Shown: positions 9,118 to 21,043 of the stretch, in pieces
How the letters are laid out: every line of letters starts with the position of its first letter
Position numbering within the stretch: position 1 is the first letter of the stretch
Source: Gracilariopsis chorda
Lineage: Eukaryota; Rhodophyta; Florideophyceae; Gracilariales; Gracilariaceae
Assembly (NCBI GenBank): GCA_003194525.1
Contig: NBIV01000019.1
Coordinates: 372,001-436,000 of the forward strand
Reading direction: 5' to 3'
Length of the DNA stretch: 64,000 nt
Translations under genes and position numbers: made by a program
Notes under the pieces: generated by a model
Told to the model about the DNA's origin: nothing
What the model saw: only the letters and a program-made list of their open reading frames with translations
Database searches by the model: none

Positions 9118-11694
9118 GAGGTCCTGAGACATAACATTGGTAAAAATTATTCAAAATTTTAATGATTCGAGTTTCTTAACAAAGTACAACTCTGCTCAAT
9201 CACTAAACCGTTTAAAAAGCAGTTATGTAGTATACCAAGCAAAATAATGCACAGAGAGTTATGCAAAGTCGTGTTCGATTGCATCTGCACATCTAAGTCA
9301 TTGGGCCTATAGAAACTCACGCGTACAATCTTACTTAGTACAAACCGTCTATCATGAGATCATCATATGTACATCTAATATTCACGCTTGATGTTCGATT
9401 GACATAAAAAATTAAGAAAATTGCTTGCACGTTTATTTCCTTGCTTTGTACCTTAAAACGACGGCCTGCAGGTCAGTTTCCATTCATATCTTGAAAAATT
9501 CAGAAATCAAGCGTACTTTTGAGTGCAGATGTGATATTCTGATGAAACAAAGTAATTACTGCTAAAAATAGCACATATGATGTCCTATGCACGGATTCAC
9601 TCAGATGTGTGCACACCAATTCAATAAGCATGTACCTTAATCTCTGGTAATACGAGTTAAAATGAACAAAAGCTAAACATGTCTTTCTTTTTTTTAAGGC
9701 CTATGTAAAAGCATCATTTTATACAAATTTGGCCTTTTCGGTAAATGCATTTCCCTTTAAATTTTTGGAAAAATGTTGAGTACGCAAATCAATCAAAAAG
9801 CTTTAGATTTGTATTTTGTAGCTTCGCTTTACGAGTTCTATTTGGAATCAGTTTAGGCAAAGGTTGGAACCAAAAAAGGCTACAAATAGACATCACTGTA
9901 GAAAAGAATAGACGAAAAATTTGCAATGATAGTGTAAAGTAGTTTCAACTTTTTTGAACAATATGAAAAGCATAACTCATAAAATATGTCACGAATAAAA
10001 TTTCCTGTAGCATTGGGCCTTGTGGTAGACGTTTACGCGCAGAGCACTGTCAATTTGAGGGCAGTGCCGTAAACCTTTTAGTTTTTTAAGGGAGAGCGGC
10101 CCTGCATTCGTTGCCCATTAGGCAAAGGTTGTCCACGTGTGGCGCTGGTCTTTGTGTGATGAATTTTCATCATATGCTAGGACATATTTTCTAATAGGTT
10201 CCACTTTTAACTTCATTTAAACATAATTACATTTATCAGAGGAGTCTCCTATGCACAACAGGAAAAAGTTCTATATAAAGACCCCGCTGCGATTTTCAAC
10301 ACTCCGTCTCTCCCCTCCCTCCGCCAGCCCGAACTGGAGAAAAGCGCGAACGTGCCACCAAAGCGAAGGTCAAAATAAACAACACTTTTTCATTTTTCTG
10401 TTTTATTTGCATCAATTTTTGAAAAGTAAGATAATCATTGATAACAGCACACTTTGGCCGAATGCAACATATCGGATCGTGTACACTTGTAGAACTTGGT
10501 ACTTCATTTATTAGAGTACACTAAACTATGGGACAGCTGTCGTAGCGGGCGATGATATTAATCTGCCAAGCTCACGCTCCAGCTTCTAAGTACAAGGGTA
10601 AAGTCTGCTGGACTCTCAGTGACTTGAGAACTCCAGTTCTGGTAGTGCAGCACAAGTTCTGCCGGCCTCATTCCACTGACGACGCCATAAGTACAGGATT
10701 CAGCTTGCGCAACTATAGTCTCGGGTCAATTCGTGCTCCGCGTTTGGTGGGTATTATCCGTTAAGACATCGGTGGTAGTAGCCCTCGGCCGCTAGTAGTA
10801 CGCGCTGCGTTGTCGCTTAGGCGCTTCGGCTACTTGCAGCCCTGCCGTATAGGTAAACAACCGACCTGTTGTGATAACCGCAATACCTGGATGCAAACGG
10901 GACAAAGGTCTGTGAGCATCAATTACTATGATTGCCAGACAGCGTAGCCGTATACGACTCACGCGTAGCCCCGCGTCTAGGTGGTGCTCATCTTTTGGGG
11001 CTGGGCCCACGTTTTTTATCCCGACGCGACGTTCTCGGTCAACCATTCAGTCTCGTGCCAGGGCTGACACGTTGGTTGTACTTCCACTACATGTTTGTCT
11101 TCCTTGAGATTTGTGTGCATCAGCCCCGTAGTCCTACTCAGAGCGCAAGCATAGGACTTAGCTGGAGATGTTTTGAACTATTCTTGGCTTTTTAAGTTCC
11201 TAAGTCTAGTTTGTGCCTATTTTTTTCTCTGCTGCTAGTGCCTGATCCCCTCAGTAGCACGTTGCCTTAAATAGCTCGGTCTTTAGACCAGAAAAGTTGC
11301 GACAATTGATCCCGTCTTCTGACCTTTCTTTACTTTGCGTGATCTACCATTTTGTACCATTTGTCAAAGATGTCTACGCATCTCGGTAGATAGGTCCAGT
11401 ATTCAAATTCAAACGATAAGTTATCTCTCCGGGACAGTGGCAGTTAGTCTAGATCTGATAAGAACTTTAGTGCGACTTCCACTGCAAGTAAGCCGTCTAA
11501 TCTCTTGCTGTTGCTCAGTTGGCTCACAGCCAAGCACCCAGAACTTTGTCTTGGCAAACTGCTAGAAGTGCTATTTCGTTATCGGCAAAAGCCGTAGTGT
11601 ATGAACCGTCTTTCTATGCCCCAGTGCATCAAAGCGTTCCGCTGAATGCACCGATCGCAGAACTCTGCGCTGCTTTGCCTGATGTGGAGTTTAA
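9118..11694. other. Stretch without a recognised gene
   Basis: The AT-rich part (9118-10250) has no convincing frame. The part from 10540 to 11690 is more GC-balanced with short frames (10552-10764, 10932-11195, 11519-11830), none with a motif I know. Part of it could be a solo LTR or decayed element, but no partner copy exists in the window. Confidence 0.5.
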
Positions 11695-12006
11695 GGAAGG
11701 CACAGAGGAAGGCACAACCAAGATCCGGAACTCTTGCTCCTTGGGTTACCGGTACGGCGAGACCGTCCCGGATTTTACGTGGTGTGCCCGTCGGCTACGT
11801 CTTTTGAAAAGTCCCCGCCGACGAATGTAGAATGGCTAGTTTGTACTGTAGTTTAGCCTAACTAGATCAAAAGCTATTGTGTCATATATCACGTGGTGTT
11901 CATTGTCCAACACACAGTTACTTGGTGAACATGGCCACGACGAATGGAGTTTGCGGTATAATACGATGATATGGCGCAAATGCCGACGGTGATGCCTGAT
12001 ACAACA
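11695..12006 (-). repeat. 3' LTR of G1
   Basis: Matches 26847-27158. On the minus strand it begins TGTTGTATCAGGCATCACC, preceded by a short purine stretch (ATGGGGCAC) that fits a polypurine tract. The outer edge near 11695 is approximate and does not end in the usual CA. Confidence 0.75.
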
Positions 12007-12190
12007 GTGCCCCATGATCTTGGTAGGTGATGTTGCGACCAAGATTAGTTTAGAGAGATGCAGTGACGGATCGCTGACATTTGGTGCCGCTGGTTAAACC
12101 TTCTTCTAGATATTCTGTAGCCAGCTGAGGTACGTCCTTCTGTAGGGACGAAAGTTTGACCCAGTCGGTTTCGTCTTCTGTAAAGACGTG

Positions 12191-13865
12191 CTATTTGACT
12201 TGTACCTCTACTGTTCCTTGATGTCTTCGGATATCGGTGAATGACTTCACGAAGAAAAGTTCGGCGGTTTGATACTGGAGATGTTCGAGGATTTCTTCAC
12301 ATACTTGATAGTCGTTGTTCCGGAAAAACTTTAGACGGCGGCCATGAACTTCCATTTTCTTTCCATCTAAGAGGTCCTCGATAACAAAGATGTAATCCGA
12401 TCGACAATCAACGACGCGGTAGGGATCTAACCATTTGAGAGATGGTTTCCTTGTGGTTTCATGCTGCATTATTCTGCGTAGAACAAAATCTCCTTCCGTA
12501 AAATTGATAGCTCTCACGTTCGTCTTTCGATTGTGTGAGTCTAGAGCAGAGCGGCGTTTCTTATCAGAGCGCACAGCGACTTCTTTGTGAATTGCCTCTA
12601 AAGCGTTGCTTGAATGTGTTGTCGCTGAGGGGACCGAATATCACCAATGGAGTACACTTTCACGTCCTTACCAACCTTGCGTGTAACTGATGTCAGTGGA
12701 CCGTCTTGAGGGTGTCCAGTGAAAACGGTGAGAGGGCAGCAGTTTCCAAGGCGTTTGAGGATCGAATTGTTAAAAGCGGACTGTACTATGGGTAGCATAC
12801 TTGGCCAGCACTTGTGTGGGAGCTGATATTAGGACAGCAGTGCTCTTACTGCGCGGAGCAGTTCTCGATAAACGACTTCGACTGTTCCATTTGACCAAGG
12901 ACAGTATGCCCGTGTAAATTTATGGGCCGAATGGGTTCTCTCCTTGAGTAGTCGAACTAATTCATTCTCGAAGTGCGATCCACGATCGGAAACCCAATGT
13001 TTCACGACCCCAAATGCCGCAAACCAATTGATAAGAACGTCAGCTACGGTTTCTGCAGTATTGTCTTTGGTTGACGTCAGCCAAACGTAGCCACTGTGAT
13101 CGTCCTCCAGTACAAGGGCATAGATGTAGCCATTTTCCCCATTCGACATGAAACAAAAATTAAAATGAAGAAGCTAGTTTGGTTCCACAGCTTGAAGAGC
13201 GTGTCCGAGTGGACGAGGTACGATTTTCCTGGATTCTGTACACAAACTGTGCAGACAGGAGTTTACAAACGAGTCCACGTCTTCTGTCATTTTGTGCCAG
13301 GAGAAATGAGCCTTGATAGATGCGAGAGTAACGCGCCGGCTACGGTGTCCCCCATGTCCTGTGTGGGCGGCGATGATAATGCGGAGCTTAAGATGTGCGT
13401 CATTGGATGGTATCCAAATAACATGATTACTGTCTTTGAACCCTTGTTCCGTTCGCATGAATGTATCACGTGGATGCTGCTTTGACGATGACTGGGACAT
13501 TATGACGTCATTGATATTCGGCCAATCGAGCTTCAGATCGGTTCCAGGGTTGATGGGAGCACACATGAGTGACTTGGCACGCAAGACTTTTGTTGCTTCC
13601 ACCTTAAGTTTTGGGCTTACAGCCCACCTAGTAAGCATTTCACCCCATAAGTTGTGCTATCCTGGTAGATGTTCCACGACATATCGAAAGGCGCTGAGTT
13701 TGATTTCCCAGCGCGTGAGCTTGGCGATGTGCTTTGGGATACCTGTGTTATGTCCATACGGATCATAGAGATACACAAGATTTGTGTGGTCCGTGAATAT
13801 GGTTACTTTGCGGCCTAGTACCAGATAATCGAGACGGCACATTGCTTCGACGATGGCGTATCCTT
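12191..13865 (-). pseudogene. G1 pol, 3' half: RNase H end, HHCC and integrase
   Basis: Minus-strand segments in order. 13893-13657 is the RNase H end (TIFTDHTNLVYL, HLPG), with a TAG just after HLPG. 13638-13174 holds the zinc-binding region (AAHTGHGGH ... SCLHSLC). 13149-12829 is the integrase core with catalytic residues in LEDDHSGY, VSDRGSHFENE and a V in WSNGTVEVV where Glu is expected. 12798-12598 is integrase continuation, and 12574-12191 the C-terminal region (NFTEGDFVLRR). At least four breaks separate the pieces. The right end is cut by the G2 insertion at the TCCTT duplication. Confidence 0.8.
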
Positions 13866-14207
13866 TGTCGTGCTGACAAAACGACACGAGCAACGACTGA
13901 CACTACCGACAGTGAAATGTTCAGCGATTACGTTGTATTTGCATCTTAATGCAACTTTAGATCGTAGTGCTGATGAAGTCATACTTGTCCGTGAGTTTAG
14001 TGCTGATGGAACTATAGCTGTTCTTTCGAGCATTATTTTACGTGTTTAGCATCATTGTACGTGTTACTACGCTGTGCAATAAGAAATTATGTAGTAGAAG
14101 AGGCCCTGGAGCACTATATACACGCTCACTGGACGCCCAGTAAAGCCAAGACGAACCGGCAGGTGTCTGATTGAACTCAAGCGCCTCCCTCCGTCGGCTT
14201 CACAGCT
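13866..14207 (+). repeat. 5' LTR of G2
   Basis: 342 bp, equal in length to the 3' LTR and differing at about 23 positions by my hand count. The last base is T rather than the expected A. No clear tRNA primer-binding TGG follows at 14208, so the priming mode is unclear. Confidence 0.9.
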
Positions 14208-15199
14208 TCTTTTTCAATCGACGAAATAAATCCGCCTCTTGGTCGCTTATCGATGGCAGGCTCTTCCGCATTGGTGATGGAGGCGCTTTTGCGGCGTCAA
14301 GAAGCACAAATGACCGCCCTGTCTGACTCTAATGTGAAGCTTGAAGAGGAATATTATGAAATGGCTATAGTAAATGTGGTGCAATGCCTCAAAGGGGAAA
14401 AACACCGAAAGACGTTCGGGATCTTCCTCTCACGAGGTTAACCCAGTTGAGTAGAACCCTCCCAGAGGTGTCACGGCGAAGCCGGTTTGTGAGACCAGGG
14501 ACACCTGTCACGACTTGCGCAGAGAGGTGAAGGCGAAGAATCGGTATCCGCGTGAGCGGGATGTGGTCCTCGGTAGAGGTATGTTTCGACGTAAGTGGGA
14601 GTGTGTGAGCAGATGCGCACACGAGGGCCGCGGATAGCGGGAGGTGCTACCCTAAAAAGGGGGAAAAGGAAGGGCGAAGAGGAGGAAGAGAGGACGATGT
14701 GAGTCGCGAGAGCAACGAGCAGATACGGCAATGCCGGTGGACATATACAGGGCGAAACACCAATATGATTGGAACAATTATACTCCCAGTGATGGGTTTC
14801 TTTAGATGTGAAAGGGGGTTAGATGTCCCGTGGTTTACGGCGTTTCCCTCCAAGGAGGAGTAGAGTACGCGCGCAAGCAGCAACAACTAGAGCCAATTCC
14901 CCAGGTTGGGGTCCCTTGTTGGGGAAGGTTTACTGGTGCGACGGCAGTGCACCGTCGCACTAAGTACTAGCTTCCCAGAAATGGGTGTGAAAATAATAAC
15001 TAATATTAACTAAAATACTCTACATTTCGTGGCAACATCCACTACTGTGGCCAACCGCCAATTGACCCAAAACCGTGTCCCACGTGTCCATATCCACCAT
15101 AGTGGGGCGTAGTTCATATACACACTACACAACCGATAATATCGGGAAAACGATCAAGTACCAAGAATCCCTCCCTGAGGGCGTTGCACTACAGTAAAC
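14208..15199 (+). other. G2 leader region
   Basis: About 1 kb between the 5' LTR and the first clear gag residues. The short frame at 14253-14441 begins with an ATG and is Met/Glu rich, and could be the gag N-terminus before a frameshift. The rest (14440-15200) holds no convincing frame on the plus strand. Confidence 0.5.
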
Positions 15200-15643
15200 G
15201 TGGAAAGCTACGACTCAGCTCAGACCAAGAAGTTCAAGCACCGTTTCAAGGAATTCGAAGGCGAGCGAAATGATGTCATGGAGCATATCGAGAAGATCAG
15301 CCTGCGCAGTAAAACGACACGCTCAATTCTCTCGCTTTCGCACCTGAACAGACCTTGTGACAAGGACGTGACTAGAGCTCGCGTGTCAAACCCTCGTATC
15401 CCGACTCTGCTTTCATTTCGAGGAACCGAACCGACTGCAATCAAGGATCCTTTTGAATTTTTTGGGAAGTTGAGGGCCCTAATCTCCGCACACGAGGTGC
15501 CGGAAAGTCGATGGTTTTCAGCACTGCTTACAACCTTGAATGGATACGACCGACAATGAGCCGAAGAAAATTTGGCGAACCTGAAGTGGGAAGACCTGCA
15601 TGCCCTGTTTTTCCATCATTTTTAGTCCCCAGCTATTCGTGAC

Positions 15644-15873
15644 TTTAGCTTGATCACGACTTGGATGCCTCTCTTTACTTCGTCAAGGCACTCCTATCTT
15701 CTTAAGTTGTCATTCTGGAGCTTAGTTCTTGCCCAAATCGTGCATACAATTCAATCTATTGTCAAATATCTATCTATCGTAAAGAAAGATATTATGGCGT
15801 AAGTCACAATTCATTCTATAATATCAGAACGCATGCAAACTGTCAACAGACTAACGTTAGCATCCAGTCAACA
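15644..15873 (-). repeat. 3' LTR of C1
   Basis: 230 bp; pairs with 20064-20293. The target copy GTGAC is at 15639-15643. Confidence 0.92.
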
Positions 15874-15885
15874 CACCCTCTCGTT

Positions 15886-18800
15886 CTATACCATAGAAGT
15901 AATTGAGAGACCCAGAGCTTGACAATGACGATTGTGAACTTCTGTCGGCAGTCCTTTGGTCATAATGTCTGCAAAAAACAACGAACTGGGAAGATAGCTC
16001 AGTTGATCAGATTTTTTCCCAACATGGTCACGAACCAGTTGATACCGAACGTCAATTTGTTTCGTTCTCTCACTGCATAAGTTGTCATTCGATAGGGCCA
16101 ACATGCCCTGATTGTCTCCATGAATAACAGTACCCTCAGGATTGCCAATTCGTAGATCCTTCATTAGTTGCCGAATCCAAATAAATTCACGGATGGCAAA
16201 AGCCATCGCTAAATACTCAGAATCCACTGTTGATTGTGCAGCAATCGATTTATTCTTAGGTTTCCATGAAATTGTTGCTCCAGAAAGGATAAATCCAAAT
16301 CCACTTGTCGATTTGCGATCACATACATTACCAGCAAAATCCGCGTCACTATAGCCTACCAAAAGGCCATCTGTCTTCTTGTAAACGAGTCCCATATACT
16401 TCGTACCCTTGAGATAACGAAGTACTCTCTTTGCGGCCGTCCAGTGGTCACTTCCGTACTTGTCCAAAAAACGAGATAAATAACCAACAGCAAACGAGAT
16501 GTCCGGTCTACAGGTGTTACTCAAATGCAATAGCAATCCAATAAGTTCACGATAAGGGACATCAGTGCGTCGCTCATCAACATCTGTAGCCAGAAGCTTT
16601 GTGCCGGGAACCATGGGAGTAGCAACAGATGAGCAATTTGCCATTCCAAAACGTTCAAGAGCATCCTCGATCAATGGATCATTATGAATCTTAATTGATC
16701 CGATAGCAGACTTTTCAATGACTAGTCCCAAGAATTTGCTATCATCCGTTTCGATTCGAGGCTCGACATGCTTTGATAACTCTTTGACAAAGTGTTGGAC
16801 GTTCTTCTTGTTTTTTCCAGCGATTAGAACATCATCGACGTACAGTATAAGCACAATCACCGTCTTGATCTCATCATGAAGTAGATACAGAGAAGGATCA
16901 GCAGAAGAGGCAACGGCACCAAGACTGAGCAGGATAGAGTGCAAGAATCTTCGGAACGCTCTAGATGCCTGCTTCAAGCCATAAATAGCTTTTTTCAGCC
17001 AATACACCAGATTTTCCTTGCCGCGCACTTCAAAACCACGGGGTTGCTCCATGTACACTTCTTCTTCAAGTGTTTTATAGAGAAAAGCCGCTTTGATGTC
17101 CAATCTCATGTAGCACATAGACTGATCGACTATGATAGCCAATAACATCTAAACAGTGGTATAATACTTGGCTACAGTTGCAAAGACTTGACAGTAATCT
17201 ACACCATACTGCTGCATAAACCCTATTGCAACTATGCGAGCCCTGTGTCGCGTCACCTGACCAGAGTTGTTACGCTTGCGGTCAAAGACCCATCTGCATG
17301 GTATAGGTGGCGACCGATTCGGCAGGTCTGTAAGCTCAATCACTACTCTTTGTCGCAGGTTCTTCATTACAGCACGCATTGCACTATGCCACTGTTCACG
17401 TTCACTACTTCCCATGGCCTCATCTTACGTACAAGGCAAATCCGGACTGCAGGCTCCCATCACGCAACGTAGTTGCAAGGCCAACATAGCGTCTGGTGTG
17501 TACCTACTCGGGGCTTTACGTATTCTGCTTGACCGTCGTGGCTCTTGTGGATAATGGGTGACAAGTTCCGGGTCCACATTTCCAAACTCATCCAGAAACT
17601 CCAACTCCATCAAGTCTTCATTGTCCTTGGCATTATTCCCTTCCGTAGCAGTCGAAAAATCTTTATTATCCACTTCATTTCCACTTATCTCCATATCTTC
17701 GTTTCCTTCATCATCACTGCCAAATAAATCGGATAGACTGGTACCATGTTCTCCGCGATTCTCTGTTGGCCAGCCAAGAATCGACTCATCGAACTGGACA
17801 TCTCTTGAGACAGAGAAAGTAGCACTATCTGGATAGCAAATTCTGTAAGAATTTCCTCTTTCAAATCCGACGAGTATGCTCTTTCGAGCCCTTGGACCAA
17901 ACTTGCCATCTCTCTTCTCCTTCGGAATGTGCACGTAGGCTAAGGAACCAAAAACTCTGATGTAGGATACGTTGGGACGTGTTCCGAACACTTTCTGAAA
18001 AGGCGTACTGCTTCCATCAGAAGCGGAGGTGTATATAGCATTCCGAATATGGTTTGCAGTATTGATAGCCTCAGCCCAAAGCCTACTCCGTCCAGGAAAT
18101 GAGGATAAAGATAATAACATCGTCCTCGCAGCATCATTCAAGGTCCGATTCAGCCGTTCCGCTTTTCCATTCGATTCAGGGCTGTATGGTGCTGTCGGCT
18201 GCTTCTTGACGCCTCGTTCAGAGAGCCAGTTCTGCAAAGTTTTGGAGAGGTACTCTTTGGCATTGTCGAACCTGATACTCTTCACATGCTTATTCAAAGC
18301 GGTTTCTAGCTCAACAATCATTTCTCTGACAGCAGCCGGGACTTCAGAACGTTTCTGCAGGAACCTGACCATCGAGTAAGCACTCTTGTCATCATATAAT
18401 GTCACATAGTACTTGGCACCACCAATCGATGCGATGCGTATTGGTCCAACAACATCAGTGTGTACTAGGTCACCTGGTTCCTTCAAATGATGATACACAT
18501 GGAGTGCGGGCCTAGTATCTCGTACAGACTTCGATACTTTGCAGTCATCGCATATACCCCACTCAGAAACATTCTGCAATGGAACACCATTCACAAGCGG
18601 GACAGTCTTACGAAGACGGTCTCTGCACGTGTCCTTCAGTCGACGGTGCCATATAAATGATTCTTTCACCTTCGTCTTGGAAACTAAGGCCGCACTACCC
18701 GCACTGGCAACGGACGGTTTCAGTAATGCCGTGTACAATACAGTCCGTTCTGACTCAAATCCCAGGAGACAAATTGTGTTCGTCTTTGGGTCAGTTACAG

Positions 18801-19182
18801 TACAAGTACCATATCCCTTTCGTTCATCACTCTGGAACGTTATGACTAGACCTTTATTGCGCATACACCCAACAGAGAGAAGATTGAACTTCAAATCGGG
18901 AACATACTGCACATCAGTGAGTGTAACAAGGTTGGTAGTACCATAAGCAACAGTACTTGCATGTATGTTGCCATTCCCATGCACACGAATATGAGTTCCA
19001 TCTCCGACTTCAACACTCTCACGCGTTGATCTTTCCAACGTCTCAAACAGGGAACGATCATTACACATATGGGTTGTTGCCCCAGAATCGATGAACCATT
19101 TTGGGCGGGATTCATGGCTGTCAGATCCCAAGATGAGCGCTCTGGCAACATTTGAAGCAGTATCTGTGTCCAACACCAGACT
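15886..19182 (-). pseudogene. C1 pol: protease, integrase, RT, RNase H
   Basis: Continues in the gag frame after a TAA at 19183-19185. Protease is WFIDSGATTHMC near 19080. The pre-integrase HR..L segment and the integrase core (HTDVVGPI, RFDNAKEYLS, YSPESNGKAERLNR) lie at about 18680-18130. RT includes LDIKAAFLY, GLKQASRAF and YVDDVLIAG; RNase H has SDADFAGN, a DRKSTSGF segment and DSEYLA, ending at the TAG at 15886-15888. In-frame stops at 17425-17427 and 17149-17151 are the only other breaks seen. Catalytic residues of protease, integrase and RT are present, so this is a recently inactivated polyprotein. Confidence 0.9.
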
Positions 19183-19941
19183 TTACGTCTTCTGCTGCGG
19201 TGGACGGTACTTCTTGCTCGCAGGGTTCGCATAAAAGTTGACTTTCTTGTGTCCAGACTTACCACAGTAATAGCATTTGATCTTTGACTTCATCTTAGGC
19301 TTCTGACGAGTACCTAATGCCCTTGTAACTTCGCCGGAAAGTTCAAGACTAGAAAGGTAGGTTGATTCTTTAGAAATGAGCAGCGCAAGAGATTCCGATA
19401 GTGACTTGACCATTTCCCGAATGACTTCTGCAGTGACCCCAAATTTCTCACGCAGGCCACGTAGCAAAGCGCGTAGCTGTTCTGCTTCGGAAGTGTTGTA
19501 GCCAATCCCTCCAAGTTGGGACTCCAGTTCAGAGAGACGAGCGCGAAATTCAAGTACAGTTTCACTTGGTTTCCTCTTCATTGCCTGATAACGGTCCAAA
19601 AGACCATCCCTACTGGCTTGCGATGCAGCCTGGTGCTGTTCCTTGAGAGTGTTCCATACAAGGGATGGATCTTGCATATCCATGACAGGGGCAACAAAGG
19701 AGTCATACACTAAAAACAAGATGGTTGACAATGCTACCTTACGGCGATCGAATTTCCAAACATTTTCGTCATCTTCTCCTGGCGGAAATTCGCAGCCATC
19801 GACGATGCTCCACAGTCCCTTGCTACGCAAACCCAGTTCAATCTTCCGGGACCAGAGAAAGTAATTTGTTGACGTAAGCAGCAGTAGACGAATTTTATTC
19901 ACGTCAACAACAGAAGTACGTTCATCCCAATCTTTGTTCAT
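19183..19941 (-). CDS. C1 gag
   Basis: 252 residues from ATG 19941 to TAA 19183-19185. The N-terminal half resembles copia Gag of the UBN2 type (LTSTNYFLWSRKIELGL; VWNTLKEQHQ). The C-terminal zinc knuckle CYYCGKSGHKKVNF has Phe where the last Cys is expected, so metal binding is probably impaired. A TAA then separates it from pol in the same frame. That could be a simple nonsense mutation or a readthrough stop; with one copy this cannot be decided. Confidence 0.8.
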   Translation of the reverse strand: MNKDWDERTSVVDVNKIRLLLLTSTNYFLWSRKIELGLRSKGLWSIVDGCEFPPGEDDENVWKFDRRKVALSTILFLVYDSFVAPVMDMQDPSLVWNTLKEQHQAASQASRDGLLDRYQAMKRKPSETVLEFRARLSELESQLGGIGYNTSEAEQLRALLRGLREKFGVTAEVIREMVKSLSESLALLISKESTYLSSLELSGEVTRALGTRQKPKMKSKIKCYYCGKSGHKKVNFYANPASKKYRPPQQKT

Positions 19942-20063
19942 CTTTGAAGTACGTCAAGTATGGAGGACAATCGGTAGAACCAGGGAAAATTATCGTATAG
20001 ACCCACAAACGACAGGTGGTTGGGATCGACAAGAGGCAGGAGGAAGGGTCTGGGCCCATAAAC

Positions 20064-20293
20064 TTTAGCTTGATAACGACTTGGATGCCTCTCTTTACTT
20101 CGTCAAGGCACTCTTATCTTCTTAAGTAGTCATTCTGGAGCTTAGTTCTTGCCCAAATCGTGCATACAATTCAATCTATTGTCAAATATCTATCAATCGC
20201 AAAGAAAGATATTATCGCGTAAGTCACAATTCATTCTATAATATCAGAACGCATGCAAACTGTCAACAGACTAACGTTAGCATCCAGTCAACA
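20064..20293 (-). repeat. 5' LTR of C1
   Basis: 230 bp; pairs with 15644-15873. The second target copy GTGAC follows at 20294-20298, inside the G2 gag. Confidence 0.92.
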
Positions 20294-21043
20294 GTGACAG
20301 GCTGGTTAGGGACCTCACGACCATCAGCCAGAAACAGTTGGAGTCACTACAAGAGTACAGTGACCGGTTTACCAGCGTCATGGCTCGCACTGGCCACCGA
20401 GACGACGATGAGACTCTTGTGGCCGTGTACATCGAGGTTTTAGACTCTAGCTTACAGAATCTGATGTATGTTGCACGGGCAGCGACACTGAACATGTGGA
20501 GGAGAACGAACACTGGAACTCCAACGGCATCTATAGCCGATGAGATTGCAAGCGCAATTACTCTTGACTCTTCAAGGTCTGCTAAGCGCAGGTCGGAGAC
20601 GGCGGACTCAGGAAAGAACGAAAAGCAGAAGCAGCCCACTGGTAAGAAGAAACGGTGCTCGCATTGCAACTCGCTGAATCAGTCCACAGAGAAGCATCAG
20701 TGGAAAGGAGGAGAAGCTCCGAAAGACAACAAGAAGCCTCTCGCAGCGCCAACGAGAGAACAGCTCAAGAGAGAGAAGAAGTGATTCAAGTTTGAGAAGC
20801 GTTGGAGGCCGTTCCACAAGTGCAATGAATTTAATAAGAAGGAGCCCCAGGCAGCCAACCTGCAAATCAAACGACCGCTGGAGCTGCTGGAGGATGCCGA
20901 ACTGCGAGCTTTAATGTGATAGGATGAGTTAAACCCAGAAGCAAAGTTCTTGGCGGAAATATCCGAACGCGAGGACCGCGGATCCGACCGTCATCGCACT
21001 TTCTCCTGCGCCAACTGACGCATGCCCACTGATCTACACTCCA

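Larger units (their letters stand above)
15644..20293 (-). mobile_element. Ty1/copia element C1 inserted in G2 gag
   Basis: Complete: two 230-bp LTRs (15644-15873 and 20064-20293), target duplication GTGAC at 15639-15643 and 20294-20298, one long gag-pol reading frame on the minus strand and a total of 4650 bp. Domain order gag, protease, integrase, RT, RNase H is the copia order. LTRs differ at about 6 of 230 positions by hand count. On the minus strand the LTR begins TGTTGACTGG but ends AAA rather than CA. A candidate primer-binding site (TGGGCCCAGACCC on the minus strand) lies at 20047-20059. Polypurine tract GAGAGGGTG abuts the 3' LTR near 15874-15882. Confidence 0.93.
15200..20784 (+). 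pseudogene. G2 gag, interrupted by copia C1
   Basis: The left part (15200-15643) contains a Retrotrans_gag-like segment (SFRGTEPTAIKDPFEFF). It has a TGA at 15557-15559 where Trp is likely and a TAG in the HHF-SPAIRD segment. The C1 copia element lies between codons for Asp and Arg of an IRD-RLVRDL segment. The right part (20294-20784) continues in the same sense with LQEYSDRFTSVMARTG and a Lys-rich end; a CSHCNSLN segment may be a degenerate zinc knuckle. The target duplication GTGAC lets the reading be followed across the insertion. Confidence 0.8.
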